Shown here piece by piece: positions 15,818 through 24,598 of a stretch of 64,000 bases of DNA. Positions within the stretch are counted from its first letter, which is position 1, and each line of letters opens with the position of its first letter. Location: contig NZ_CP149798.1 in the NCBI RefSeq assembly GCF_037940415.1, forward strand, positions 6,791,001-6,855,000. The letters run 5' to 3'. This DNA comes from Streptomyces sp. f51 (lineage in GTDB: Bacteria > Actinomycetota > Actinomycetes > Streptomycetales > Streptomycetaceae). The notes under the pieces are model-generated. The model made no database searches, was not told the origin of the DNA, and worked only from the letters and a program-made list of their open reading frames with translations. The position numbers and the translations under genes were made by a program.

Positions 15818-16768
15818 TCAGTCGACCACCAGGACGAGCTTCCCCGTGGTGCGGCCCGTGTCGCCCAGGGCATGCGCCTTGGCGGCGTCGGCCAGCGGGA
15901 AGGTCTCGGCGACCGTGGCCCGCAGCGCGCCCTTCTCCACCAGGTCCGCGACCGCCTCCATGCCCGTACGGTCGGCGTCCACCAGCATGCGCACCGCCCG
16001 CACCCCGAGCCGTTCGGCCTCCGCGTAGAACTCGTCGGACCCCACGGGCAGGATCGAGACGACCACGCCTCCGGGCCGCAGCACGCGCAGCGAACGCAGC
16101 CCGGTCTCGCCGCCGATCGTGTCCAGGACGACATCGACGTCCCGTACGGTCTCGGCGAAGTCGACGGCGGTGTAGTCGAGCGGCTCGTCGACGCCGATGG
16201 AGCGCAGGAAGTCGTGCTTGCCCGCGCTCGCGGTGCCGATCACGTACGCGCCGAGGGCCTTGGCGATCTGGACGGCCACATGGCCGACCCCGCCGGCCGC
16301 CGCGTGGATCAGTACGCGCTGTCCGGGCCGGACGCCGGCCCGCTCGGTCAGTGCCTGCCAGGCGGTGAGGGAGACCAGCGGGAGGGCCGCGGCCTGCGTG
16401 TGGTCGATCACCGCCGGCTTGTGGGTGAAGGCGCGGGCCGGACCGGTCACGTACTCGGCGTGCGAGCCGTGGCCGAAGGGGTAGGGCAGCATCCCGAAGA
16501 CCTCGTCCCCGGGCCGGAAGTGGGCGACGCCGATCCCGGTCGCCTCGACCACTCCGGAGACGTCCCACCCGAGGACGAAGGGCGGCTCGCCGAGGAACCC
16601 CCCGGTCGCGCGGTGCTTCCAGTCGGTCGGGTTGACGCCCGCGGCCCGTACCCGGACCAGGATCTCGTTCGGTCGCGGCGCGGGCCGCTCCAGGGTCACT
16701 TCCTCAAGAACCTCGGGACCGCCGAGGACGGTCTGGCTGATGGCTCGCATGGTGTTCACAGTGCTCAT
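15818..16768 (-). CDS. MDR-family NADP-dependent oxidoreductase (quinone oxidoreductase-like)
   Basis: A 316-residue medium-chain dehydrogenase without structural zinc cysteines. Family blocks are AAGVNPTDWKHR, GWDVSGVVEATG, GDEVFGM, and the cofactor loop AAAGGVGHVAVQIAKALGA (here AAGGVG, the quinone-reductase form of GxGxxG). It probably reduces quinones or enones with NADPH. Start ATG 16768 or 16750; neither has a clear ribosome site. It faces the GlxA-type regulator across a 125-bp region with two palindromes, so that regulator is the likely controller. Confidence 0.87.
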   Translation of the reverse strand: MSTVNTMRAISQTVLGGPEVLEEVTLERPAPRPNEILVRVRAAGVNPTDWKHRATGGFLGEPPFVLGWDVSGVVEATGIGVAHFRPGDEVFGMLPYPFGHGSHAEYVTGPARAFTHKPAVIDHTQAAALPLVSLTAWQALTERAGVRPGQRVLIHAAAGGVGHVAVQIAKALGAYVIGTASAGKHDFLRSIGVDEPLDYTAVDFAETVRDVDVVLDTIGGETGLRSLRVLRPGGVVVSILPVGSDEFYAEAERLGVRAVRMLVDADRTGMEAVADLVEKGALRATVAETFPLADAAKAHALGDTGRTTGKLVLVVD

Positions 16769-16805
16769 GGTGAACCAGCCTGCCCGGCCGCGCCCCGGCG
16801 GAAAA

Positions 16806-16833
16806 TGGCATGATTGCCAATCTTCGATAAGAT
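16806..16833. promoter_or_regulatory. Two abutting palindromes between MDR oxidoreductase and GlxA regulator
   Basis: TGGCA-TGAT-TGCCA (16806-16819) is followed with no gap by ATCTT-CGAT-AAGAT (16820-16833); both are perfect. The first ten bases of the first site match the published AdpA box TGGCSNGWWY at nine of ten positions. AdpA belongs to the same AraC/DJ-1 family as the adjacent regulator. Confidence 0.5.
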
Positions 16834-16893
16834 CGTGCCATGCGAGGTCGTGTCGTGCGGGATCGTGCCGGGGGACGAGAGCGGGAGCAGTCG

Positions 16894-17853
16894 ATGGAGC
16901 AGCGGGTGGAGCGGGTGGAGCGGGTCGTGGTGCTGGCGCTCGACGGCGTCTATCCCTTCGAGCTGGGCATGCCGAGCCGGATCCTCGGCGCGGCGGACGG
17001 CCGCTACGAAGTGCTGACCTGCACCGTCGACGGCGGTCCTGTCCGCACCGACGCCGACTTCTCCATCACCGTCGACCACGGCCCCGAGGTCCTGCGCACC
17101 GCCGACACGGTGGTGATCGCGGCCGTCACCCCGGCCCGGATCGCCGCCGCCCTCACCGACGAGGTGTCCGCCGCGCTCGCGCTCATCCGCCCGGGCACCC
17201 GGGTCGTCTCCATCTGCACGGGCGCCTTCGTGCTGGCCGCCGCCGGACTGCTGGACGGACGGCGGGCCACGACCCACTGGCACGTGACCGACGCCTTCCG
17301 GCGCATGTTCCCGCGGGTCGACCTGGACCCGGACGTCCTGTTCGTGGACGACGGCGACATCCTGACCTCGGCCGGAGCCGCGTCCGGCATCGACATCTGC
17401 CTGCACATCATCCGCCGTGACCACGGCAGCGAGCTGGCCAACAAGGTGGCCAGGCGCTGTGTCGTGCCGCCCCTGCGGGAGGGCGGCCAGGCCCAGTTCA
17501 TCGAGCAGCCCGTCCCGGAACCCTCGACGGCGAGCACCGCCGCCACCCGCGACTGGGCGCTGGCCCGCCTCGGTGACCCGCTGACCCTCAGCGACCTCGC
17601 CGCCCACGCCGGAATGAGCCTGCGCACCTTCGCCCGCCGCTTCAACGACGAGGTGGGGCAGAGCCCCGGCCGCTGGCTCATCCAGCAGCGGGTCGCCCGG
17701 GCCCGCCATCTGCTGGAGGCCAGCGATCTGCCGGTGGACCGGATCGCGGGCGAGGTCGGCTTCGCCACGGGCGCCTCGCTGCGCCAGCACCTCCAGGCGA
17801 CGATCGGCGTCTCGCCGCAGACGTACCGCCGGACCTTCCAGACCACGCGCTGA
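16894..17853 (+). CDS. GlxA-family AraC-type transcriptional regulator
   Basis: A 319-residue regulator with an N-terminal DJ-1/PfpI-like domain (VVVLALDGVYPFELGMPSRI at the start, SICTGAFVLAAAGLLDGRRATTHW holding the nucleophile-elbow Cys) and a C-terminal AraC helix-turn-helix pair (LAAHAGMSLRTFARRF and EVGFATGASLRQHL). Members include AdpA-like regulators. The start at 16894 is preferred since GGGAG precedes it. It is divergent from the MDR oxidoreductase. Confidence 0.9.
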   Translation: MEQRVERVERVVVLALDGVYPFELGMPSRILGAADGRYEVLTCTVDGGPVRTDADFSITVDHGPEVLRTADTVVIAAVTPARIAAALTDEVSAALALIRPGTRVVSICTGAFVLAAAGLLDGRRATTHWHVTDAFRRMFPRVDLDPDVLFVDDGDILTSAGAASGIDICLHIIRRDHGSELANKVARRCVVPPLREGGQAQFIEQPVPEPSTASTAATRDWALARLGDPLTLSDLAAHAGMSLRTFARRFNDEVGQSPGRWLIQQRVARARHLLEASDLPVDRIAGEVGFATGASLRQHLQATIGVSPQTYRRTFQTTR

Positions 17854-17921
17854 CCCCCGGCCGGTCGAACGAACCTCCGCACCCCGGCGTCGTAGGGGTA
17901 CGAGCGACGGGTGGAGGAAGT

Positions 17922-18773
17922 GTGGTGGGGACGCGCAGCGGGATCGTGGCCGCGGTGGTGGCGCTGGCGGGGTTCGCGGCGGCGGCATGCGGCGGGGGCG
18001 GGCATGAAGGGGTGGTGGTGACCGGTACGGCCCCGGTCGCCCCGTACACCGGTCCGCTGGACCTTCCGTACACCGCGGGGGGCGACGGGGACGCGGAGCA
18101 GAGTTCGGGGGCGGCGGGCCGGGCCCTGGAGTGCGACGGGGCGATCCGGGCGGGGGACGCGGGCGACGCGTGGAGCAAGGGTGACGGCGGGTCGACGCCC
18201 GAGGGCGGGCTGAAGGCGTACTTCGACATCTATCAGCCCGAACTGCCGGATCGGGGCTACCGGGTGGAGCGCGTCGAGGGGGACCGCGTCCTGTTCTCGT
18301 ACGACGTCGGAGGCAGGACCAAGGTCGCCGTCGTCGTCGCGAAGGATCAGCCGCGGCGCCCGGGCTGGGGTCCGGAGACCAGCGCGTCCTGCGACCCCTC
18401 CGAGTTCCCGGCGAGCTGGACGAAGGCGCACGGATACGAGATCTGGACGGACCGGGACGGCCGCCGCGTGCCCACCACCACCGTGTCGAGCTCGGCCGGT
18501 CCCGAGCACTGCGACTGGCAGAGCGCGCACTTCCTCGACCTGGGCCGGTACGGCCGTCAGTACGCGCGCGATCCGCGCGGGGTCCTCCCGGCCGAGGCCC
18601 TCACCAGCGCCTACGAAGGGCACGTCCGCATGCCCGCCGGCGCGCGGGACACCGGCTACCGCTACGGCGACTGGCGGCTCTGGCTGACGCCGGACCGGGC
18701 CACGGCGTACGTCAGGACCTCGGACGGGGTGGAGGCGTGGCCGTCGACGACGTCGCGCTTCGGTTGCCTGTGA
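17922..18773 (+). CDS. Secreted lipoprotein, function unknown
   Basis: A 283-residue protein with an N-terminal signal and lipobox ending at AAAC (Cys23), followed by a Gly/Asp-rich linker and a globular domain with conserved-looking Trp, Tyr and Cys residues (SWTKAHGYEIWTD, GPEHCDWQSAHFL). I recognise it only as a streptomycete hypothetical. GTG 17922 has GGAGGAAGT just upstream. It follows the GlxA gene by 68 bp in the same direction. Confidence 0.7.
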   Translation: MVGTRSGIVAAVVALAGFAAAACGGGGHEGVVVTGTAPVAPYTGPLDLPYTAGGDGDAEQSSGAAGRALECDGAIRAGDAGDAWSKGDGGSTPEGGLKAYFDIYQPELPDRGYRVERVEGDRVLFSYDVGGRTKVAVVVAKDQPRRPGWGPETSASCDPSEFPASWTKAHGYEIWTDRDGRRVPTTTVSSSAGPEHCDWQSAHFLDLGRYGRQYARDPRGVLPAEALTSAYEGHVRMPAGARDTGYRYGDWRLWLTPDRATAYVRTSDGVEAWPSTTSRFGCL

Positions 18774-18809
18774 GCCGCGGGCCGGGCGGCCGCCTTCCCG
18801 TCAAGCGCG

Positions 18810-19385
18810 TCACCTGCTCATGTGCAGGGCGACGAGCAGCTGCCAGACCTCGTCCGCCACGGTGTCCGGGGTGCCCTCCAGCAGGCCGTGCAGCCAGTCC
18901 GCGAGGACGCCCGCGAAGGTGGCGGCCACGGCGGAGGCCACGAGGGGCGCGTCCGGTGCTCCGGCGAGCGTGCGCTCGGCCAGGCTGCGGGCCCGCAGGT
19001 CGCGGTGCAGCACCAGGCCCAGCGGGCCGCCGCCGCCCGGGCTCAGCAGCGCGCGGTAGAGACCGGCGTGCGGGGCGAGCCCGGTGAAGAAGGCCCGCAG
19101 CGCGGGGGGCGCGGACACCGGGTCGGGCCGGCCGCGCCAGGCGTGCAGCGCCTCCACGGCCTCCCGTACGACATCGGCGCAGGCGTCGACCGCCAGCGCC
19201 TCCAGGTCGGCGTAGTGCAGATAGAAGGTCGCCCGGCCGACGCCGGCCCGCCGCACCAGCGCGGCGACACCGGTCTCCTCCAGCGGATGCTCGGCGCATT
19301 CCTCCAGCAGCGCCTGCCGCAGCTTCGCGCGGGTCCGGGCGGCGCGCGGGTCGTCGGGTGCCGCCGACTGCGTGCCGGGGGTCAT
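18810..19385 (-). CDS. TetR/AcrR-family repressor
   Basis: A 191-residue TetR protein. The N-terminal helix-turn-helix is VAALVRRAGVGRATFYLHYADLEAL (split here as VAALVRRAGV and GRATFYLHYADLEAL). The remainder is the ligand-binding domain. ATG 19385 overlaps the TGA of the DUF1304 gene (ATGA), so the two are translated together, and the palindromic operator upstream of that gene suggests self-repression. Confidence 0.9.
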   Translation of the reverse strand: MTPGTQSAAPDDPRAARTRAKLRQALLEECAEHPLEETGVAALVRRAGVGRATFYLHYADLEALAVDACADVVREAVEALHAWRGRPDPVSAPPALRAFFTGLAPHAGLYRALLSPGGGGPLGLVLHRDLRARSLAERTLAGAPDAPLVASAVAATFAGVLADWLHGLLEGTPDTVADEVWQLLVALHMSR

Positions 19386-19744
19386 CCGGCGAGCAGGACG
19401 GCGGCGAGGGCGATCGCCCCCGGCAATGCCTGGGCGAAGAGGATGCGGCGGTTCGCGGTGACCGATCCGTACACCCCCGCGACCACGACACAGCACAGGA
19501 AGAAGACCTGCGCGTCGTGGCCAGTCGGGTCGGACGCGATCAGCCCCCACACGAGGCCCGCGGCCAGGAACCCGTTGTAGAGCCCCTGGTTCGCGGCGAG
19601 CGGAGCGGTCTCGCGTGCCATCTCGGCGCCGAGTCCGTGCAGCCCGCGCCCGGGCTTCTTCTGCCACAGGAACATCTCCAGCACCAGGATGTACACGTGC
19701 AACAGGGCCACAAGCCCCACCAGCACACTCGCGGCCGTCTCCAT
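19382..19744 (-). CDS. DUF1304 membrane protein
   Basis: A 120-residue protein with four predicted helices matching DUF1304: VLVGLVALLHVYILVLEMFLW, NQGLYNGFLAAGLVWG, FFLCCVVVAGVYG and a last hydrophobic stretch. Function unknown. It heads a two-gene operon with the overlapping tetR. ATG 19744 is used; GTG 19750 is nearer to GGAG and could be the real start. Confidence 0.85.
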   Translation of the reverse strand: METAASVLVGLVALLHVYILVLEMFLWQKKPGRGLHGLGAEMARETAPLAANQGLYNGFLAAGLVWGLIASDPTGHDAQVFFLCCVVVAGVYGSVTANRRILFAQALPGAIALAAVLLAG

Positions 19745-19773
19745 CGTCACCGGACTCCGATACGCCTCGTCGT

Positions 19774-19816
19774 TTCTTGGACAGGTGTCCACTATAGCTG
19801 GACACCTGTCCAAGAA
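19774..19816. promoter_or_regulatory. 18-bp-arm palindromic operator over the DUF1304-tetR promoter
   Basis: A perfect inverted repeat (19774-19791/19799-19816) around a 7-bp centre. Each arm is itself nearly palindromic (GGACAGGTGTCC and GGACACCTGTCC), so it looks like two TetR sites. The minus-strand -10 box TATAGT (complement of 19791-19796) lies between the arms, ideal for blocking transcription. It sits 30 bp upstream of the DUF1304 start. Confidence 0.8.
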
Positions 19817-19833
19817 GCCACGGTCATCCGCTG

Positions 19834-21465
19834 TCAGGCGTCCGGTGCCGTGTACACCCGTTCTCCTCCGACGTACGTCATGGCCACCCCCGTCTCCTTG
19901 ATCGCCTCCGGTGGTGCCGCGAAGGGGTCGCGGTCCAGGACGACGAGGTCCGCGAGGGCGCCGGGTCGCAGCGTCCCGGTGTCGTCGAGGTGGTTCACGT
20001 ACGCCGTTCCCGCGGTGTACGCCGTCAACGCGGCCGTCAGGTCCAGGCGTTCGCCCGGAAGGAACACCGGCCCCGGCTCGTCCGGGCTCACCCGGTTGAC
20101 CGCGACATGGATGCCCTGGAGCGGGTCGGGGCTGCTGACCGGCCAGTCGCTGCCCGCGGCCAGCCGCGCGCCGGAGCGCAGCAGCGACCCGAACGGGTAC
20201 TGCCAGGCGGCGCGTTCGGGCCCGAGGAACGGGATGGTCAGCTCGTCCATCTGTGGTTCGTGCGCGGCCCACAGCGGCTGGATGTTCGCCGTGGCGCCGA
20301 GCGCCGCGAAGCGGGGAACGTCGTCGGGGTGCACGACCTGGAGATGTGCCAGATGCGGACGGGTGTCGCTCGGCCCGTTCGCCTTCCGCGCCGCCTCCAC
20401 CGCGTCCAGGGCGTGACGTACGGCGCCGTCGCCGAGCGCGTGGAAGTGGCACTGGAAGCCGAGCGCGTCCAACTCGGCCACGTACGCAGGCAGATGAGAC
20501 GGATCGATGAAGCTCTTGCCCCGGTTCGACGTGGCGCAGCCGCACTTGTCGAGATAGGGGTCGAGCAGCGCGGCGGTGCCGTTCTCGGCGACGCCGTCCA
20601 GCATCATCTTGACGCTGGTCGCCCGGAATCTGCCGTGCTCCAACGCGGCGCGCCGCTCGACGAGTTCGGGGATCTGCTCGGCGCCCCGGGCGCGGTCCCA
20701 CCACAGGGCGCCGACCACCCGCGCGGTCAGCGAACCGTCGCGGGCCGCCGTCGCGTACGCCTCGGACGGATCCTCCATGCCGACGAAGGTGCCGACGATC
20801 GCGTCCTGCCAGGCGGTGATGCCCAGCGCGTGCAGATGCCGCTGGGCACGCAGCAGCGCGGCGAGCCGGTCCGCCGAGGTGGCCGGGGGAGTGAGCCGGC
20901 CGACCGCCTGCATCGCCCCTTCCTGGAGCATGCCCGTGGGTTCGCCCGAGGCGTCCCGCTCGAAGCGCCCGTCGGCGGGGTCGGGCGTGTCCCGGGTGAC
21001 ACCCGCGAGTTCGAGCGCGCGGCTGTTGACCCAGGCACCGTGATGATCCCGGTTGGGCAGATACACCGGCCGGTCGGGTACGACCGCGTCCAGGAGCTCC
21101 TTGGTCGGCGTACCGCCCGCGAAGGCCTCCATGGACCAGCCGCCGCCGGTGATCCACTCCCGCTCGGGGTGGGCGTCGGCGTACGCGCGGACGGCGGCCA
21201 GGGTGTCCTCGGCGGTCCGCGCGCCCGTGAGATCGCACCGGGAGAGCTCAAGGCCCGCCGGGAGCGGGTGGACGTGGGCGTCCTGGAACCCGGGCAGCAG
21301 GAGCCGCCCGGCCAGGTCGACGACCTCGGTCCGCGGACCGGCCAGGTCGTGCACCTCGGCGTCGCCGACGGCGGTGATCCGGTCGCCGGTCACGGCCACC
21401 GCGGTCGCGGTCCGGCCCTCGGGGGTGAACACCGGGCCGCCGGTGAAGAGAAGATCAGCGTGCAT
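19834..21465 (-). CDS. YtcJ-like amidohydrolase
   Basis: A 543-residue metal-dependent amidohydrolase. Ligand motifs are DAHVHP near residue 65, FHALGDGAVRHALDAVE, HLQVVHPDD and AGSDWPVSSPDPLQGI, as in exported-unrelated cytosolic YtcJ/NfdA-type enzymes that hydrolyse amides or N-formyl groups. ATG 21465 has AAGGAAACGG upstream. It is 32 bp downstream of an amino-acid permease gene, so it may act on an imported amide or amino-acid derivative. Confidence 0.85.
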   Translation of the reverse strand: MHADLLFTGGPVFTPEGRTATAVAVTGDRITAVGDAEVHDLAGPRTEVVDLAGRLLLPGFQDAHVHPLPAGLELSRCDLTGARTAEDTLAAVRAYADAHPEREWITGGGWSMEAFAGGTPTKELLDAVVPDRPVYLPNRDHHGAWVNSRALELAGVTRDTPDPADGRFERDASGEPTGMLQEGAMQAVGRLTPPATSADRLAALLRAQRHLHALGITAWQDAIVGTFVGMEDPSEAYATAARDGSLTARVVGALWWDRARGAEQIPELVERRAALEHGRFRATSVKMMLDGVAENGTAALLDPYLDKCGCATSNRGKSFIDPSHLPAYVAELDALGFQCHFHALGDGAVRHALDAVEAARKANGPSDTRPHLAHLQVVHPDDVPRFAALGATANIQPLWAAHEPQMDELTIPFLGPERAAWQYPFGSLLRSGARLAAGSDWPVSSPDPLQGIHVAVNRVSPDEPGPVFLPGERLDLTAALTAYTAGTAYVNHLDDTGTLRPGALADLVVLDRDPFAAPPEAIKETGVAMTYVGGERVYTAPDA

Positions 21466-21497
21466 GGTTTCCGTTTCCTTGTCGGGTGGCCGGGCGC

Positions 21498-22991
21498 TCA
21501 GCCGGACGTGGCCAGGAGCTCGGGCGCGTCGGCGTCGGTGCCCCGTCCGGTGGTGAAGTACGCGGACTTGCGGCCCCACTTGGCCCATGCCCCGGCCACG
21601 AAGCCCGAGGCGACCATGAGGGTCGGCGTCAGCAGCAGGAACCAGCCGTTGTCCGCGCTGACCTCGAAGTGATCGGTCGAGTCGTAGAAGGACCAGGCGA
21701 GATAGCCGCCGAGGCCGAGCAGCGCCACGGCGCTCAGGGCGGGCAGGACCACGGCCCGTATCCCCTCCCACCGGTTCTCGCGCAGCAGTCCGCGGAACCG
21801 CGCCGCCGCCGCGAGCGCGATGAGCGCGTACGACAGCGCCACGACGATCCCCACCGCGTTGACCGTCGCCATGATCATGTCGGCGAGCCGGGGGATCACC
21901 AGCGAGAGCGTGGCCACCACCACCGCCATCGCGCCGATGAGCAGCGTGCCGGCCGCCGGGGTGCCGTACCGGGCGCTGACCTTGGACCACACGGGCCCGA
22001 GCGTACGGTCCCGGCTCATCGCGAACATCCCGCGCGCCGTCGGGATCACCCCGGCCTGGAGCGAGGCGACGGCCGAGAACATCAGGGCCACCAGGGGCAG
22101 CGCGGCCAGCGGCTGGTCGGCGAGCCGGTTGCCGAGGAAGGCCAGCCCCTCGGCGCCGTGCCCGGCCAGCTCGTTCTCCGAGAGCACGCGCTGGAAGGCC
22201 ACCGAACCGAGCAGGAACAGCCCCAGCATGGTCACCAGCGTGATGGTCCCGGCCCGCGAGGCGTCGCGCGGGTCACGCACCTCCTCGTTCACGGTGAAGG
22301 CCGCCTCGAATCCCCAGTAGCAGAACACCGACAGCAGCAGTCCCTGGGCCAGCGCCGTCGCCGAGGGGATCTGGAACGGGTCGAACCAGCTCAGGCTGAA
22401 GGGGTGCGGACCGGTGACGATGCCGTATCCGCAGAAGCCCAGCAGGACGACGTACTCGAAGACCAGCAGCCCGGCCTGGAGCCGCGCGGCCGTCCTCACC
22501 CCGGTGACCGCGGTGAGGGTGACGGCGACGAGGATCAGGACGCCCACCGCCGTGGTCTGGGCGGTCGAGCCCGGATCGAGCGTCAGACCCGACACCTCGT
22601 GCACGCCCGCCTGCCCGGCGAGCTGGATCATCGCCGAACCGGTCACCGCCGTGGTGTACGCGAGGAACGCCACGGTGGCCACGATGCTCACCCAGCCGAC
22701 CAGGAACCCCAGCCAGGGACTGAGTGAACGGCCCACCCACACATAGCCGTTGCCCGCGTTGGGCTCGACCTTGTTCAGCCGCGAGAACGCGCCCGCGATC
22801 CCCAGGATCGGCAGGAAGGCCAGCAGCATGATCGCCGGCAGATGCAGCCCGACCACCCCCGCCGTCACTCCGAGGCCGATTCCGATGCTGGTCGTCGCCG
22901 CCGTGCTGGAGGCGGCGATGGCGATGCCGTCCAGCACACCCAGCGTCTTGCGCAGGGACGGGGGATCCACACCGTACGACTTCTGCGTCAT
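21498..22991 (-). CDS. APC-family amino acid/amine permease
   Basis: A 497-residue transporter with about 12 hydrophobic segments. The opening (LGVLDGIAIAASSTAATTSIGIGLG and EPNAGNGYVWVGR, with short gaps) matches the APC superfamily pattern for substrate binding in TM1 and the TM2-3 region. It probably imports an amino acid or polyamine that feeds the downstream amidohydrolase. It is divergent from a TetR regulator, with a palindrome between them. Confidence 0.88.
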   Translation of the reverse strand: MTQKSYGVDPPSLRKTLGVLDGIAIAASSTAATTSIGIGLGVTAGVVGLHLPAIMLLAFLPILGIAGAFSRLNKVEPNAGNGYVWVGRSLSPWLGFLVGWVSIVATVAFLAYTTAVTGSAMIQLAGQAGVHEVSGLTLDPGSTAQTTAVGVLILVAVTLTAVTGVRTAARLQAGLLVFEYVVLLGFCGYGIVTGPHPFSLSWFDPFQIPSATALAQGLLLSVFCYWGFEAAFTVNEEVRDPRDASRAGTITLVTMLGLFLLGSVAFQRVLSENELAGHGAEGLAFLGNRLADQPLAALPLVALMFSAVASLQAGVIPTARGMFAMSRDRTLGPVWSKVSARYGTPAAGTLLIGAMAVVVATLSLVIPRLADMIMATVNAVGIVVALSYALIALAAAARFRGLLRENRWEGIRAVVLPALSAVALLGLGGYLAWSFYDSTDHFEVSADNGWFLLLTPTLMVASGFVAGAWAKWGRKSAYFTTGRGTDADAPELLATSG

Positions 22992-23065
22992 GGCCTGCTC
23001 CGATCACACCCGGGGCCCGATTCCGGCCCGATGACCGGAAATGAAACTGCCCGGGGCCTTAACAG

Positions 23066-23080
23066 GTCAACGCCGTTGAC
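23066..23080. promoter_or_regulatory. Palindromic operator GTCAACG-C-CGTTGAC
   Basis: A perfect 7-1-7 palindrome between the permease and tetR genes. It contains TTGACA (23076-23081), which could be the -35 box of the tetR promoter, and TTGAC on the other strand. This fits TetR control of both genes. Confidence 0.65.
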
Positions 23081-23146
23081 ATAAGGTGCCCGCACCGGAG
23101 GAGGACCGCACCCGGGAGACCGCGCACCGCACCGGAGGGAGACCCC

Positions 23147-23911
23147 ATGACGTCCACGCACGACCGCGTCGTCCCGCCCGCCGCCAGGCGGCGCAGACGC
23201 CCCACCAAGACCGGTGTCGTCCTCTCCGAGGAACTGATCGTCGAGACCGCGCTGCGTCTGCTCAAGGAGCACGGCGCCGACGCCCTCACCGTCCGCCGCC
23301 TCGGTCTCGCCCTCGGCGCCGACCCCAGCGCCCTGTACCGGTACTTCCGCGACACCGACGACCTGCTGCTCGCCATCGCCGACGAACTCATCGGCCGCAC
23401 CCTGCGGGCCTGGCGTCCCACGGGGGACTGGCGCGCCGACCTCCGGGATCTCGGCCTGCGCATGCACACCGGGTCCCTGGCCCATCCGCAGGCCGCCGTG
23501 CTCAGCTCCTACCGCGTGACCGGCCGGGTCCACGAGATCCAGGCGGTGGAGCGGATCCTCGGGGTGCTCCGCGGCGCCGGATTCCCGGATCCCGAGGCCG
23601 TACGGATCTACCACGCCTTCGTCGACCAGGCCCTCGCGTTCGCGGCCCTGGACGCCGCGAGCGTCGCCCTGCCCGCCGCCGCCCGCGAGGCCGAGGCCGG
23701 CGTGTGGCCCGCGCTGTACGCCCGGCTGCCCGCGGACAGCCACCCGAACATCGCGGCGACCGCGCGCCATCTCGTGCTCGACATGCGGCACAGCGCCTAC
23801 CCGACGGCGCTCGACATGCTGCTGAGCGCGGCGGCGGCCCGGCTCGCGGAGATCACGCCGGGCGCGTACGCGGCGGGACCCGGGCGCGGGGGCGGTCCGG
23901 GCAGCGAGTGA
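23147..23911 (+). CDS. TetR-family regulator
   Basis: A 254-residue TetR protein with an Arg-rich N-terminus, helix-turn-helix LTVRRLGLALGADPSALYRYF at about residues 52-72, and a tetracycline-repressor-like C-terminal domain. It is divergent from the permease-amidohydrolase operon and probably controls it through the palindrome at 23066-23080. A hairpin follows at 23960-23985. Confidence 0.9.
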   Translation: MTSTHDRVVPPAARRRRRPTKTGVVLSEELIVETALRLLKEHGADALTVRRLGLALGADPSALYRYFRDTDDLLLAIADELIGRTLRAWRPTGDWRADLRDLGLRMHTGSLAHPQAAVLSSYRVTGRVHEIQAVERILGVLRGAGFPDPEAVRIYHAFVDQALAFAALDAASVALPAAAREAEAGVWPALYARLPADSHPNIAATARHLVLDMRHSAYPTALDMLLSAAAARLAEITPGAYAAGPGRGGGPGSE

Positions 23912-23959
23912 GCCGCTCCCGATCCGCGACGGACGCGCCCGGCCCGTCACACCGGGGGC

Positions 23960-23985
23960 CGCTCCGTCGTCATACGTACGGAGCG
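23960..23985 (+). terminator. Candidate terminator after tetR
   Basis: Inverted repeat of 8 bp (23960-23967/23978-23985) with further pairing in the loop, 50 bp after the tetR stop. Confidence 0.5.
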
Positions 23986-24065
23986 ACCCGCCCGCCGCGG
24001 TGGCGGGTGTGCCGCCCGTGTGCCGTACCGATGCCGTACGCCGTCGACCAGGAGGCCGTCCGCAG

Positions 24066-24527
24066 ATGAACCCGCCCGTCCGCACCCGCAAGCAGCGCAA
24101 GCAGGACACGCTCGACCGGCTGGAGACCGACGTCGACACCTGGGTGTCCACCGCCGACAGCGCCGGGGGAGTGCCCCGGCTGGTGCCGCTGTCCTACCTC
24201 TGGGACGGAACGACCGTCCTGCTGGCCACCCCCGCCGCCAGTCCCACCGGCCGCAATCTGAGGGCCACGGGCTCGGTACGGCTGGGCTTCGGGCCCACGA
24301 GGGACGTGGTCATGATCGACGGCACCGTCCGGACACTCGAAGCCGAGGAACTCCCGGAAGGGGCCGGAGACGCGTTCGCCGCCCGGACCGGATTCGACCC
24401 GCGCGGACTCACCACGCACTACCAGTACTTCAGCGTCACTCCGGTGCGGGTGCAGGCCTGGCGCGAGGCCGACGAGCTCTCCGGACGCGACCTCATGCGG
24501 GACGGAGCATGGCTGGTCGCCGACTGA
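24066..24527 (+). CDS. PPOX/F420-dependent split-barrel oxidoreductase
   Basis: A 153-residue protein of the pyridoxamine-phosphate-oxidase-like split-barrel fold. It has a short N-terminal helix, a PRLVPLSYLWDG strand pair, TGRNLRATGSVRLGFGPTRDVVMIDG, and a C-terminal YFSVTPVRVQAW. Members bind FMN or F420 and reduce varied substrates. ATG 24066 has AGGAGG upstream. A 12-bp-stem terminator follows. Confidence 0.8.
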   Translation: MNPPVRTRKQRKQDTLDRLETDVDTWVSTADSAGGVPRLVPLSYLWDGTTVLLATPAASPTGRNLRATGSVRLGFGPTRDVVMIDGTVRTLEAEELPEGAGDAFAARTGFDPRGLTTHYQYFSVTPVRVQAWREADELSGRDLMRDGAWLVAD

Positions 24528-24556
24528 GATTCCCGGACGGGGGAACCCGGAACGGG

Positions 24557-24588
24557 CAGGGCGGTGGCGGTCGGCTGCCACCGCCCTG
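24557..24588 (+). terminator. Terminator, 12-bp stem
   Basis: Perfect 12-bp repeat (24557-24568/24577-24588), 8-nt loop, 29 bp after the oxidoreductase gene. Confidence 0.75.
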
Positions 24589-24598
24589 TCGTGGGGGC

